Origin: Desulfobacteraceae bacterium UBA5616
GTDB taxonomy: Bacteria; Desulfobacterota; Desulfobacteria; Desulfobacterales; UBA5616
Direction of reading: 5' to 3'
DNA: 64,000 bases
Assembly: GCA_002423615.1 (NCBI GenBank)
Contig: DIKO01000092.1
Span: 62,001 to 126,000 of the forward strand
Part shown: piece after piece, positions 52,832 through 61,569 of the stretch
How positions within the stretch are numbered: position 1 is the stretch's first letter
Layout: every line of letters begins with the position of its first letter
The notes under the pieces: model-generated
The model's input: the letters and a program-made list of their open reading frames with translations, nothing else
Told to the model about the DNA's origin: nothing
Database searches by the model: none
Position numbers and translations under genes: made by a program

Positions 52832-54022
52832 TTATGAATCCGCCAGGCTTTCCTTTACAAATTCGGTAATGTCCAAGACCTTGAGGGGAACCTTGTTCCG
52901 CCTCACGTAGGTATTCATGGTTCTCACGCATTGCTGGCAGGCGGTGATCACCGCATCGGCCCCGGTATTCAAAACCGCTTCGATTTTCTGTCTGGCGATT
53001 TCCCCGGAAAGCGCCGCATCGAACATTTCCAGGTTTCCGCCCCCGCCGCAGCACCGGGCATTTTCCCGGTTGTGTTCGAGTTCCACCAGCGTGACACCGG
53101 GAATGCTCCGGATCACCTCCCGGGGTTCGTCAAACACCCGGGCGCCCCTGCCCAGATCGCAGGGGTCATGGTAGGTGACCGTGATATTCCGTTCCTTTAA
53201 AGGAATTTTATTCTCCTTGATCAGCCGGTGGAGATACTGGCTCGCGTGAATCATTTCAAATTCATGGGGATAATGTTCCATCCACATCTGATAACACGAT
53301 GGGCAGGCGAAAACGATGGTTTTGGCGCCCTTCCGGCGTATGGCTTCGATATTGTGATCGATGATCTTCTGGGCTTCGCCTTTCAACCCGGCCCCCAGCA
53401 GGGGAAATCCGCAACACCATTCCTCTTCTCCCAATAAGGTGAAGTCGACATCCGCCGCCTGAAAAATCTGGGCCAGGGCTTTGGGGATCTGCTGGGCCAT
53501 GGGGAAATACGCCGCCACGCATCCGGTGAAATAGACGACTTCCGCCTTATCCTTGATGAATCCATGATCGGGCGGATCATCCATGTCCTCCACCCATTCG
53601 GCACGTTCCTCGTTATCCTCGTCGAAAACATTGTGGCTGCCGGCGAGATTTTCCCGGATCATGTCGATTTTTTTGGGATAGGCGCTGGAATCAACCAGGT
53701 CTTCCCTCAAGGAAAGCCAGATCTCTTTTAAATGGATTCCCACCGGGCAGATTTCCTGACAGTTTCCGCAAAGGGTGCATTTGAAAACCGTATCGCTGAA
53801 GGGCAACAGACTTTCCGGCGGGATGGCTTTTCTTCTCAAAAGGCGGGCCCATATGCCGTCTCGCCTTCGGTTGACTTTCCGCAACTCGTCCAGCCGGTAA
53901 ACCCCTGACAGTTTTCCATCTTTCGATGCCAGAACCGCGGGGCAGACCTCGGCGCACAGCCCGCAGTGCGTACAGGCGTCCATGGATAAAATGTCCCGAA
54001 TGCTGTATTTACGATCCGACAT
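52832..54022 (-). CDS. HdrD/DsrK-like Fe-S oxidoreductase with two CCG domains
   Basis: 396 residues. Two [4Fe-4S] ferredoxin sites (CTHCGLCAEVCP and CTLCGNCQEICPVG) are followed by two CCG domains: FTGC...EWCCGFP...ACPSC and DPCDLG...RCCGGGG...ACQQC. Full sets of both cysteine motifs are what HdrB/HdrD and DsrK use to hold non-cubane clusters for thiol-disulfide chemistry; related proteins also oxidise ETF. Last gene of the ten-gene operon and one base after the lipoyl-carrier gene. Membrane docking would go through the cytochrome c-b protein two genes upstream. Confidence 0.9.
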   Translation of the reverse strand: MSDRKYSIRDILSMDACTHCGLCAEVCPAVLASKDGKLSGVYRLDELRKVNRRRDGIWARLLRRKAIPPESLLPFSDTVFKCTLCGNCQEICPVGIHLKEIWLSLREDLVDSSAYPKKIDMIRENLAGSHNVFDEDNEERAEWVEDMDDPPDHGFIKDKAEVVYFTGCVAAYFPMAQQIPKALAQIFQAADVDFTLLGEEEWCCGFPLLGAGLKGEAQKIIDHNIEAIRRKGAKTIVFACPSCYQMWMEHYPHEFEMIHASQYLHRLIKENKIPLKERNITVTYHDPCDLGRGARVFDEPREVIRSIPGVTLVELEHNRENARCCGGGGNLEMFDAALSGEIARQKIEAVLNTGADAVITACQQCVRTMNTYVRRNKVPLKVLDITEFVKESLADS

Positions 54023-54023
54023 G

Positions 54024-54446
54024 TCAGTCCTGCTTGTATTTCTCGATATCGTTTAAAATCCACTTTTCAATATCGCCGGGGGCATGGATCAGTTCCTGGA
54101 TTTGGGCCATGTCCTCGGGCTTGATTTTAAACATCCACCCCTTTCCATAGCAGTCTTCATTGATCAGGCCCGGGCTCGCATCCAGTTCTTCATTGCATTC
54201 GATGATCTCCCCGGAGACCGGTGCATAAACTTTCCCGAGCCATTTACCCGATTCCACCTGGGCGAATTTTTTACCCTTGGCAATTATTTTTCCAACAGCC
54301 GGCAGTTTGACGAAAACAATGTCTCCGGCCAGTTTCTGGGCAAAATCATCCATCCCCATAACCAGGACATCGCCTTCAACCCGGACCCAGTAGTGATTTT
54401 CCTCATAATAAAGATCTTCCGGCAGATTGTATTCCTGAATTTGCAT
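54024..54446 (-). CDS. GcvH-like lipoyl-carrier protein
   Basis: 140 residues with the glycine-cleavage H-protein fold: YEENHYWVRVEGDVLVMGMDD, then VESGKWLGKVYAPVSGEI, in which the lysine of ESGK aligns with the lipoylated lysine of GcvH (ESVK). The C-terminal tail is longer than usual. No gcvT or gcvP is near. The gene lies 2 bp after the cytochrome c-b gene and 1 bp before the HdrD-like gene, so a role as lipoyl-based electron carrier or sulfur carrier (as for LbpA with sHdr) is more likely than glycine cleavage. That role is inferred. Confidence 0.88.
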   Translation of the reverse strand: MQIQEYNLPEDLYYEENHYWVRVEGDVLVMGMDDFAQKLAGDIVFVKLPAVGKIIAKGKKFAQVESGKWLGKVYAPVSGEIIECNEELDASPGLINEDCYGKGWMFKIKPEDMAQIQELIHAPGDIEKWILNDIEKYKQD

Positions 54447-54448
54447 AT

Positions 54449-56215
54449 TTAGTGTTTCCTTTCGTTATCGAGTGATCCCGCGGCCAGAACAATCGGCGCC
54501 ACAATCATGTGCAGCATTCTGCTGAACGGCAGGTATGCTAAAAACATTCCCGTTAAGACCGCATGACCATACCACAAATAACCGTGAATGTCGCTCAATC
54601 CGCTCATCCCGTCAAAAAGCCGGCTAACCGCATACCCCAAAACCGCATAGCACGAACCGGACGGGATCCCGGTCATGGCGATCCGGACGCCTTCCAGTAT
54701 AAATCCAATGACGACGATGCCGGCCAGCAGAAGGCTGCCCATGGCGTCGCTTCCGGGCATGTCCGCGAACCCGGCCGTGGGTCTCTGTTTCCGGGCGATA
54801 ATGATCAACACGACTCCGGTAAGGACCATCATGCCGGTGAGATCGAACCACAATGCCGAAACCGGATGATTTTTATCCAGCATGACCCGGGTCAGCGTAG
54901 AATCCGGCATCCAGAGAGATAAAAACAGTGCGATCAGGCCATATAAAAACCGCAGGACAAAGGGGTAGAAAATCAGCCCGTGAATCGCCCAACGGGATCT
55001 GGATTGAGTGAAAAGCCGCCTCTGGAGCAGAGAATCGATGACCAGGGATTTCAGGATCAACACTATTTTTGCCGAAAACACCACGGAAATTACTGCCCTG
55101 ACAGTCGTCTTTAATTTCATCCATCTGGATGTGAACCCTTCTTTCCCGATGCTTCCGGACAGGACCACAAACCCGAAGGAAAACATGCCCAGGATAAACA
55201 AGGAAAGGGAAATCAGGGTGACCGGGTCGTTGATGGTAAACACCGCCGTGTGGCAGGGCATGCAGATAACGCTTTTTGCCGGCAGGACCATGGCTGAAGC
55301 CCCAAATTCATTGCCTTTGTAATGGCACCGGGTACAGGACACTTTATCGTCAATCCGCATTTGATGGACATTCCCTGAAAGGAGCGGTGCTATTGAAACC
55401 TCCATGACCAGAGTTTGTGTTTCAGGGTCTCTGACCGGCACTCCTGCCCCCAGGTGGCAGGTTTCGCAGGAAACATTCACATGGGCTTCATGAGCCGTGG
55501 ATTCATCATGGGCTGAATGGCAGTTTCGGCACGCAACCGTCGGGTTACCGGAATGACCGAATTTCACGGACCCGGCATGGCAGGCCAGACAGGACAGGCC
55601 TGAATGGGGCGTGGCGGCATATCCTTTTTCATCCAAGAAGGGCATCCAGGGGATCGCGGAAACTTCCCGGGGCCTTCCATGGCAGTGGAAACAGAATCGG
55701 GCTGTTTTCTCTTTTTCGGAAGGATCTCCAGATTTGACCAGGGCATGACAGGCAAGACAGGGTTTGTCATCTTCGGAAGGATCCGGCAGATTCTCCTTTT
55801 TGTCGTGGCAGACATGGCACTGTTGGTCTATGGGAATGTCCTTGTTAAAGTCCGTTCCAAGGGTTGTTCTGGCCGGGTCATAATGGGGGTCGTGGCATTT
55901 GAGGCAGTTCTCGATGTCTTCGGCTTTATTGATCTCCTCGCCGCCATGAGAGCCTTCATTCACCATGTCTTCGATGGAATCATGGCAATCGGCGCAGGTT
56001 TCCGGGTTAAAAAAGTCCGAAAGAGGCCGGTTGACGTCCCCGGGGTCCGGGTGAGGATTTCCATCTGCAATATCGCCATGACATTCACTGCAGGAGGTTT
56101 GCCCGTGAACCGAGATATGAAAGCGTTCCGGGTCCACCATCCAGGAAGCCTCGGCCAGGGAAGTAAAAAAAACAAGACCGATACAACAAAACCAAAATAT
56201 GATTCTATTTTTCAT
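54449..56215 (-). CDS. Eleven-heme cytochrome c fused to a NarI/DsrM-like cytochrome b
   Basis: 588 residues from ATG 56215, which overlaps the lipA stop by 11 bp. A signal peptide (MKNRIIFWFCCIGLVFFTS) is followed by eleven CxxCH sites over about 300 residues (CSECH, CADCH, CLKCH, CHVCH, CLACH, CFHCH, CLACH, CRNCH, CETCH, CTRCH, CMPCH). The C-terminal half has six or so membrane helices with histidines in WAIHGLIFYP and DIHGYLWYGHAVL plus PFSRMLHMIVAP, the b-heme pattern of NarI/DsrM/HdrE. It could pass electrons between quinone, the periplasm and the CCG protein. Confidence 0.85.
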   Translation of the reverse strand: MKNRIIFWFCCIGLVFFTSLAEASWMVDPERFHISVHGQTSCSECHGDIADGNPHPDPGDVNRPLSDFFNPETCADCHDSIEDMVNEGSHGGEEINKAEDIENCLKCHDPHYDPARTTLGTDFNKDIPIDQQCHVCHDKKENLPDPSEDDKPCLACHALVKSGDPSEKEKTARFCFHCHGRPREVSAIPWMPFLDEKGYAATPHSGLSCLACHAGSVKFGHSGNPTVACRNCHSAHDESTAHEAHVNVSCETCHLGAGVPVRDPETQTLVMEVSIAPLLSGNVHQMRIDDKVSCTRCHYKGNEFGASAMVLPAKSVICMPCHTAVFTINDPVTLISLSLFILGMFSFGFVVLSGSIGKEGFTSRWMKLKTTVRAVISVVFSAKIVLILKSLVIDSLLQRRLFTQSRSRWAIHGLIFYPFVLRFLYGLIALFLSLWMPDSTLTRVMLDKNHPVSALWFDLTGMMVLTGVVLIIIARKQRPTAGFADMPGSDAMGSLLLAGIVVIGFILEGVRIAMTGIPSGSCYAVLGYAVSRLFDGMSGLSDIHGYLWYGHAVLTGMFLAYLPFSRMLHMIVAPIVLAAGSLDNERKH

Positions 56216-57056
56216 GACGGTATATTTCTTCGGCGCGGTAGGAGCTTCGAACAAACGGTCCTGAAAAGACCTCCTTAAAACCTTCCAGACGCGCGATTTC
56301 TCCAAGGCGGTCGAATTCTTCCGGCGGAATGTAACGAACCACCGGAGCGTGCCGGCTGGATGGCGCAAGGTATTGTCCCATTGTCAGAATGCTGCAGCCG
56401 CACGCCGCAAGATCCTTGAAAACGGATGCGAGTTCTTCGGCGGTTTCACCCAGGCCCAGCATCAATCCGGACTTCACCCTTAAACCCGATGCCGCCGCGG
56501 TTTTGAGCACGTCAAGGGACCTCTGGTAAACCGCCTGGGGCCGTATGGATGGATACAGTCGGGGCACGGTCTCCACGTTATGGTTGTAAACATCGGGCCC
56601 GGCTTTGCAAACCGCCGCGACAACGGACATGTCCCCCTGGAAATCAGGGGTAAGGATCTCGATGGTGGAACCGGGCAATTCCCTTTTGAACGCCTCGATG
56701 GTTTTAATGAACTGGCCGGCACCGCCGTCCGCAAGGTCATCCCTTGTTACGGAGGTCACCACCATATGGGTGAGCCTCAGATGTTTGGCAGCCCTTACGA
56801 CATTTTCCGGCTCATCCGGGTCCGGTGGCGAAAACACCGCACCGTGTTCCACTGCGCAAAACCGGCAGTTCCGGGTGCACCGGTTTCCCAGAATCATGAA
56901 TGTCGCGGTTCCCCGGTTAAAGCATTCGCCGATATTGGGGCATTGAGCGCTCCGGCAGACTGTGGAAAGGTTCAGGTCTGCCAGCAGTTTCTCAATGCCC
57001 TTAAGTGTATCCCCGGAGGGAGCCGGTCTTTTCAACCAATGGGGATGATGACCCAA
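56205..57056 (-). CDS. lipA: Lipoyl synthase
   Basis: About 283 residues. LipA inserts two sulfurs into protein-bound octanoate. Auxiliary cluster CRSAQCPNIGEC (C-x4-C-x5-C), radical SAM cluster CTRNCRFC, and the C-terminal VRSSY serine ligand are all present. The frame is open to 57137 inside lpdA, but TTG 57056 after AAGGAG/AAAGG fits the family N-terminus HPHWLKRPAPSGD and leaves a 19-bp gap. In Pelobacter acetoin clusters a lipoyl synthase gene (acoS) also accompanies acoABCL, which matches this setting. Confidence 0.93.
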   Translation of the reverse strand: MGHHPHWLKRPAPSGDTLKGIEKLLADLNLSTVCRSAQCPNIGECFNRGTATFMILGNRCTRNCRFCAVEHGAVFSPPDPDEPENVVRAAKHLRLTHMVVTSVTRDDLADGGAGQFIKTIEAFKRELPGSTIEILTPDFQGDMSVVAAVCKAGPDVYNHNVETVPRLYPSIRPQAVYQRSLDVLKTAAASGLRVKSGLMLGLGETAEELASVFKDLAACGCSILTMGQYLAPSSRHAPVVRYIPPEEFDRLGEIARLEGFKEVFSGPFVRSSYRAEEIYRHEK

Positions 57057-57075
57057 TTCTGAATTACCTTTCTCC

Positions 57076-58449
57076 TTATTTTCTTCGTCTGGGCAGATAA
57101 AGTGCCCAGCCAATGGCATCCTGCCCGGCCATGGCAACGGTTTCCGAAAATGTGGGGTGAACCGCCAGACTGTAGGCCAGGTCCTCCACGGTGGATTCCA
57201 TCTGAAGGGCCACGGAAGCGCCCCAGATCAGTTCCGTTGCATTGCTGCAAACAATATGAATCCCCAGGATTTCGCCGTATTGGGCGTCGGAGATGACCTT
57301 GACCGTTCCGTCCTGCTCACCGTAAGCCATGGCCACGCCGTTTACGGAAATGGGGCATTCTCCGACTTCCACCTCAAGCCCCATGGCGTCGGCTTCTTCC
57401 TCGCTGATCCCCACGGATGCGGCTTCAGGAATGGTCCAGTGGCCCCTGGGGACTTTTTTCGCATTAAATGTTTTAGATCCGCCCATGGCGTTTTCCGCAG
57501 CTACCACGCCCATGCAGGTGGCCGCATAGCTTAAATTCCCGCCGGCAACGTCTCCTATGGCATAAATATTGGCGGCGCTGGATTTTAAGGCGTCATCCAC
57601 GGCAATGAACCCCTTGTCGGACAATTTCACCCCTGCGTTATCCAGACCGATTTCCACATTGGGCTTCCGAAAAGACACCAGAACCCGCTCAATTTCAATT
57701 GTCTTTTCTTCGGCACCCGAGAGCCTGGCCAGATACCCGGTTTTAACCTTTTCCAGACTGACGAGCGTCAGGCGGGAAAGGATTTCGACGCCCTGGTCCC
57801 TTAAGGACTTGGTCAACCGCTGGCTGACGGTCCCGTCTTCCGCGGCAAGCACCCTGGGAGTTTCACTCAGCATGAACACCTTAACGCCGAATGAATTGAG
57901 AATAAAGGCCATTTCCACTTCAATGGCCCCGGAGCCCAGCACCAGAACCGATGCCGGTGCCTTGGTCATTTCCAGGGCCTGTTCCGTGGTCATGGCGCAG
58001 TTCTCGTCAAGGCCCTTGATCTCGGGCATCCGGATGGAGGTACCGGTGGCGATGATGATGGATTTGGCCGTAAGGGTATTGCTCCCCGCCTGGACTTCCG
58101 TCGGGCTCTTGAATACGCCCCGTTCGGCAATCACATCGATCTTGTTGCTCTTGCAAAGCCCCTTCATGCCCATCTGGATATCGTTGGGAACGCCTTTCCG
58201 CCTTTTGACGATATCCTCCAGGCTGACGCCTTCAAGCGTCGCCTTGATGCCGAAATCACCGGCCCGTTCAATCGTCTTTTTAATCCGGGCCGCCTTGTTC
58301 CAGATTTTCGCGGGTATGCATCCCCGGTTCACACAGGTTCCCCCCAACTGGGCCGGCTCGAGCATGGCAACTTTCCCGCCAAGCTGACTTGCGCGGATGG
58401 CTGCCGCATATCCTCCGGGCCCCCCCCCGATAACGATTACATCATACAT
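57076..58449 (-). CDS. lpdA: Dihydrolipoyl dehydrogenase (E3)
   Basis: 457 residues. YDVIVIGGGPGGYAAAIRASQLG is the FAD fold, GGTCVNRGCIPAK the redox disulfide, VLVLGSGAIEVEMAFILNSFG the NAD fold, YAIGDVAGG the second FAD motif, and AVHPTFSETVAMAG contains the His-Glu dyad. It reoxidises dihydrolipoyl groups of the E2 or of the GcvH-like protein to make NADH. ATG 58449 follows AGGTG; a GTG three codons earlier overlaps that site. It belongs to the aco-like operon between the alcohol dehydrogenase and lipA. Confidence 0.95.
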   Translation of the reverse strand: MYDVIVIGGGPGGYAAAIRASQLGGKVAMLEPAQLGGTCVNRGCIPAKIWNKAARIKKTIERAGDFGIKATLEGVSLEDIVKRRKGVPNDIQMGMKGLCKSNKIDVIAERGVFKSPTEVQAGSNTLTAKSIIIATGTSIRMPEIKGLDENCAMTTEQALEMTKAPASVLVLGSGAIEVEMAFILNSFGVKVFMLSETPRVLAAEDGTVSQRLTKSLRDQGVEILSRLTLVSLEKVKTGYLARLSGAEEKTIEIERVLVSFRKPNVEIGLDNAGVKLSDKGFIAVDDALKSSAANIYAIGDVAGGNLSYAATCMGVVAAENAMGGSKTFNAKKVPRGHWTIPEAASVGISEEEADAMGLEVEVGECPISVNGVAMAYGEQDGTVKVISDAQYGEILGIHIVCSNATELIWGASVALQMESTVEDLAYSLAVHPTFSETVAMAGQDAIGWALYLPRRRK

Positions 58450-58473
58450 GAAATTCACCTCTTGATTATCTTT

Positions 58474-59508
58474 TTAATTATTTATGGGTGTGACAACCAC
58501 TTTGATGGAATTATCCACCTGGCACTGGATATCAAAAGCTTCCTTGGCCTTTTCGATGGGAAAAACGTGGGTGACGATTTTCATCCTATCCACTTTTTTG
58601 TCCCGCATCAGCTCAAGCGCCCTGGCACCGTCTTCCTGAATCACAAACCCATAGGAACCCAGCACCTGCACATGCTTGGCCACCAGCGGCATCATTTCCA
58701 GGGTCACCGGGGCTTCAAACGCACCATGAACCACCACTTTGCCGTATTCCCTGGCGATCAGCATGACCTGCTGCAATACCGGCGGCTCGGGCCGTTCCTG
58801 GATATACCCCACGCAGTCATACACCACATGGACATCAGGCGATGTCATGGCGCCGGCCAGGATGGTGACGGGTACCTCGCCTGTAAGGTCTATGCAACGC
58901 TGATAAACATCTTCCTTGCCGGCATTGATGACATCGTCAGCCCCCAGATCTTTTGCCATTTGAAGACGCTTATCCGAAACATCCACCATGATGATTTTGT
59001 TTAATTTGACCCCTGTCACCTTAAGACTCTGGACGATGCCCAGCCCGATGATGCCGGCGCCGAAGATAACCACATTCTGCCCGTCCGCCGGGTTCCCGAG
59101 TTTTGTGGCGTGCAGCGAGTTTGCCAGGGGCTCCGTGGTCGCCGCCTCCACCCAGTTCACCCCGTCAGGGATTTTATAGACATTGATGCCCAGATAAGCC
59201 GGGGAAACCGGAACATATTCCGCCATCCCGCCAAAGGTAAGTGCGGAAACCCTGTCCCCGACGGATATCCCGGAAACATCCTTCCCGACTTCGGCAACTT
59301 CTCCTGAAAACTCGTGCCCGGGAATCATACCCCCTTCCGATGGCCGGCAAAGCCCTTCGGCAAAAACCCCAAGCCGGTACATATGGAGATCGGATCCGCA
59401 GATTCCGCATGCATGAACTTTGACCAGAATATCCATGTCCCCGATTTTAGGCATGGGGACATCTTCCGTAGTGATTTTCATGGGCTCATGATATATTGCC
59501 GCTTTCAT
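58474..59508 (-). CDS. Zinc-dependent alcohol dehydrogenase, likely 2,3-butanediol dehydrogenase type
   Basis: 344 residues of the medium-chain dehydrogenase family. Catalytic zinc ligands are in CGICGSDLHMY and the GHEF motif; the cofactor fold is VVIFGAGIIGLGIVQSLK. The four-cysteine structural zinc loop is missing, as in sorbitol-type members. In the context of acetoin dehydrogenase-like E1/E2/E3 genes the best guess is oxidation of 2,3-butanediol to acetoin, but other secondary alcohols are possible. It sits 24 bp upstream of lpdA and 31 bp after lipB. Confidence 0.82.
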   Translation of the reverse strand: MKAAIYHEPMKITTEDVPMPKIGDMDILVKVHACGICGSDLHMYRLGVFAEGLCRPSEGGMIPGHEFSGEVAEVGKDVSGISVGDRVSALTFGGMAEYVPVSPAYLGINVYKIPDGVNWVEAATTEPLANSLHATKLGNPADGQNVVIFGAGIIGLGIVQSLKVTGVKLNKIIMVDVSDKRLQMAKDLGADDVINAGKEDVYQRCIDLTGEVPVTILAGAMTSPDVHVVYDCVGYIQERPEPPVLQQVMLIAREYGKVVVHGAFEAPVTLEMMPLVAKHVQVLGSYGFVIQEDGARALELMRDKKVDRMKIVTHVFPIEKAKEAFDIQCQVDNSIKVVVTPINN

Positions 59509-59539
59509 AGGTTTTATCCTTTCCTTGAACAGGCCCGAA

Positions 59540-60244
59540 TCAATCGGGGCCGCACGGGTTGAAATTTAACAATCTCCTGTTTTCGTCTTCATCCATGAGT
59601 TTTACGGTCACATGGAAGACGCCGGCGAAATGGTCTATAATCTTATCAATGACTTCATTCAAGTCCACATACCGCCCCGTGGTCTTTTTGAGGGACGTGA
59701 CCCCCCTGTCGACAATGCCGCAGGGATTGATTAAATCAAAATATGTGAGATCAGTGTTCACATTCAACGCGAAGCCGTGTTTGGTCACCCATTTGCTCAC
59801 CCGGACGCCGATGGCGGCGATTTTGTCATTGCCCACCCATACGCCGACATGCTTTGGATCCCGCCGGCTTTCAAGAGAAAAATCTTTCAGGGTATTTATG
59901 ATGACCTGTTCCAGGTTCCGGATGTACTGATGGACATCTTTTCCGAGGTCATTGAGATCCAAAATCGGATACCCCACGATCTGCCCCGGTCCGTGCCAGG
60001 TGATATTTCCCCCCCGGTCGGTCGGGAAAACTTCAATGTTTTTCGCTTTCAGAACACTTTCCGACACAAGAATATCTTTCAGGTCCTTTTCCTTGGCCAG
60101 GGTAAGGGTCGGGGGATGCTCCAGGAGCAGTAAAATATTCGGAACATCCCCTTTGATTCTAGAAGCCTGAAGTATTTCCTGCAAGGCAAAGGCCGCGGCG
60201 TATTCAACGGTTCCCAGCTTATAGACCTTCAAAACCCCCGCCAT
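59540..60244 (-). CDS. lipB: Octanoyl-[acyl-carrier-protein]:protein N-octanoyltransferase
   Basis: 234 residues. LEHPPTLTLAKEKD, DRGGNITWHGPGQIVGYPILDL, GVWVGNDKIAAIGVRVSKWVTKHGFALNV and INPCGIVDRGVTSL are the LipB signatures, with the catalytic lysine and cysteine visible. It transfers octanoyl from ACP to lipoyl domains for LipA. It follows the E2 gene by 9 bp, so the operon carries its own cofactor assembly enzymes. Confidence 0.95.
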   Translation of the reverse strand: MAGVLKVYKLGTVEYAAAFALQEILQASRIKGDVPNILLLLEHPPTLTLAKEKDLKDILVSESVLKAKNIEVFPTDRGGNITWHGPGQIVGYPILDLNDLGKDVHQYIRNLEQVIINTLKDFSLESRRDPKHVGVWVGNDKIAAIGVRVSKWVTKHGFALNVNTDLTYFDLINPCGIVDRGVTSLKKTTGRYVDLNEVIDKIIDHFAGVFHVTVKLMDEDENRRLLNFNPCGPD

Positions 60245-60253
60245 TATGAGCCC

Positions 60254-61525
60254 CTACACCAACAGGATCGGATTCTGAAGGATCTGGGCGAAACGTCCGA
60301 GGAACATGCCGGAGGGCACGCCGTCCAGCACACGATGGTCAAAGGTAAAGGAGACCGGCATCATGGGACGGATGACGATTTCGCCCTCTTTCACCACCGG
60401 TCGGTCCATGATGCCTCCGGGCTGCAGTATCGCGGACTGGGGCTGGTTGATAATGGGAGTCCCGAATCCCCATCCGCTGCCCATACCGCCCATGCTGGTA
60501 ATGGTAAAAGTGCCTCCGGTAACATCATCCGGGGTCAGTTTTCCATCTCTTGCCTTTTGAACCGTGGCTTTGAGCTCCTTGCTGATTTCCGAAAGGGATT
60601 TCCGGTCGGCATTCCGGATCACCGGAACGATTAAACCGCCTCCCAGAACATCCTGGCCTTCCAGTGCCACGGCCACACCGATGTTGATGTCGTCCCACAG
60701 GATGATCTCATTATCGATGATGCTCGCGTTGACCATGGGAATTTCCTTGAGAACCTTGGCCGCGGCCTTAATGTAGATATCCGTATAGGAAATCCGGACG
60801 CCGATCTGGGCTTCACCGGCAACCAGTTCATCCCTGAATTTCTTAAGGCCCGTGACCTCGATTTCAGAGATGGCGGTCAGTTGGGCGGCAACGGTCAGGC
60901 TCTGGACCATGTGGTCCGCAATGGCTTTTCTCATGCCTTTGAGCTTGATCACTTCCTTGATCTTGATGCCGTTTCTCTCTTTTGCGCCATCCGGCTGGGC
61001 GGAAGGAGTCGATGCCGCCGCCTGCGCCGCCGCAGGTTTTGCAGGCGCAGCCGCCGCATCGGTAATGGCTTTTTCAACATCTTCCTTGGTAATTCGTCCA
61101 CCGGGACCCGTTCCATTAACGGTAGACAGATCAATACCTTTTTCTTCCGCCATTTTTTTGGCCACCGGAGACGCCTTCACCCGTTCTCCTTCAGCCCTTG
61201 CCTTTCCTGAAGGTGCTGCCGCCGGAGCGGTTGCCGAAACCGCCGCGGCCGGCGCGGCGGCGGCTCCTCCCAGCCCTGCGAGTTCCTCCTGGGACTGGGC
61301 GATCATCCCGACAACGGCGCCAACGGGTTCGGTGTTGTCAACGGCCACAATGATATGGAGATACCCGGACTCCGGAGACTCCACTTCCCACTGGGTTTTG
61401 TCCGTTTCGATCACCAGTACGATATCTCCTGAATTGACTTTGTCCCCTTCGTTAAACTTCCACTCGGTGAGCGTGGCTTCTTTCATGCTCATCCCCAGTT
61501 TCGGGATATGAATTTCTACTGCCAT
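60254..61525 (-). CDS. acoC: Dihydrolipoamide acyltransferase (E2), acetoin/2-oxoacid dehydrogenase type
   Basis: 423 residues from ATG 61525 (AAAGGA 8 bases before). One lipoyl domain with the lysine in ETDKTQWEVESP, an alanine/proline-rich linker, a peripheral subunit-binding domain (SPVAKKMAEEKGIDLSTVNG), then a catalytic domain ending with FDHRVLDG, whose His-Asp pair is the active site. The E2 carries acetyl or acyl groups from E1 to CoA. The gene symbol rests on the cluster with E1alpha/E1beta, lipA and an alcohol dehydrogenase; a pyruvate or branched-chain complex is possible. Confidence 0.85.
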   Translation of the reverse strand: MAVEIHIPKLGMSMKEATLTEWKFNEGDKVNSGDIVLVIETDKTQWEVESPESGYLHIIVAVDNTEPVGAVVGMIAQSQEELAGLGGAAAAPAAAVSATAPAAAPSGKARAEGERVKASPVAKKMAEEKGIDLSTVNGTGPGGRITKEDVEKAITDAAAAPAKPAAAQAAASTPSAQPDGAKERNGIKIKEVIKLKGMRKAIADHMVQSLTVAAQLTAISEIEVTGLKKFRDELVAGEAQIGVRISYTDIYIKAAAKVLKEIPMVNASIIDNEIILWDDINIGVAVALEGQDVLGGGLIVPVIRNADRKSLSEISKELKATVQKARDGKLTPDDVTGGTFTITSMGGMGSGWGFGTPIINQPQSAILQPGGIMDRPVVKEGEIVIRPMMPVSFTFDHRVLDGVPSGMFLGRFAQILQNPILLV

Positions 61526-61569
61526 CTGAGTTGTCCTTTCATTACATTTCATTTCATGAATTATGTTCC

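Noticed and set aside
54024..54446. Glycine cleavage system membership of the GcvH-like gene
   Set aside because: No gcvT, gcvP or glycine-related gene lies nearby, and its neighbours are electron-transfer genes.
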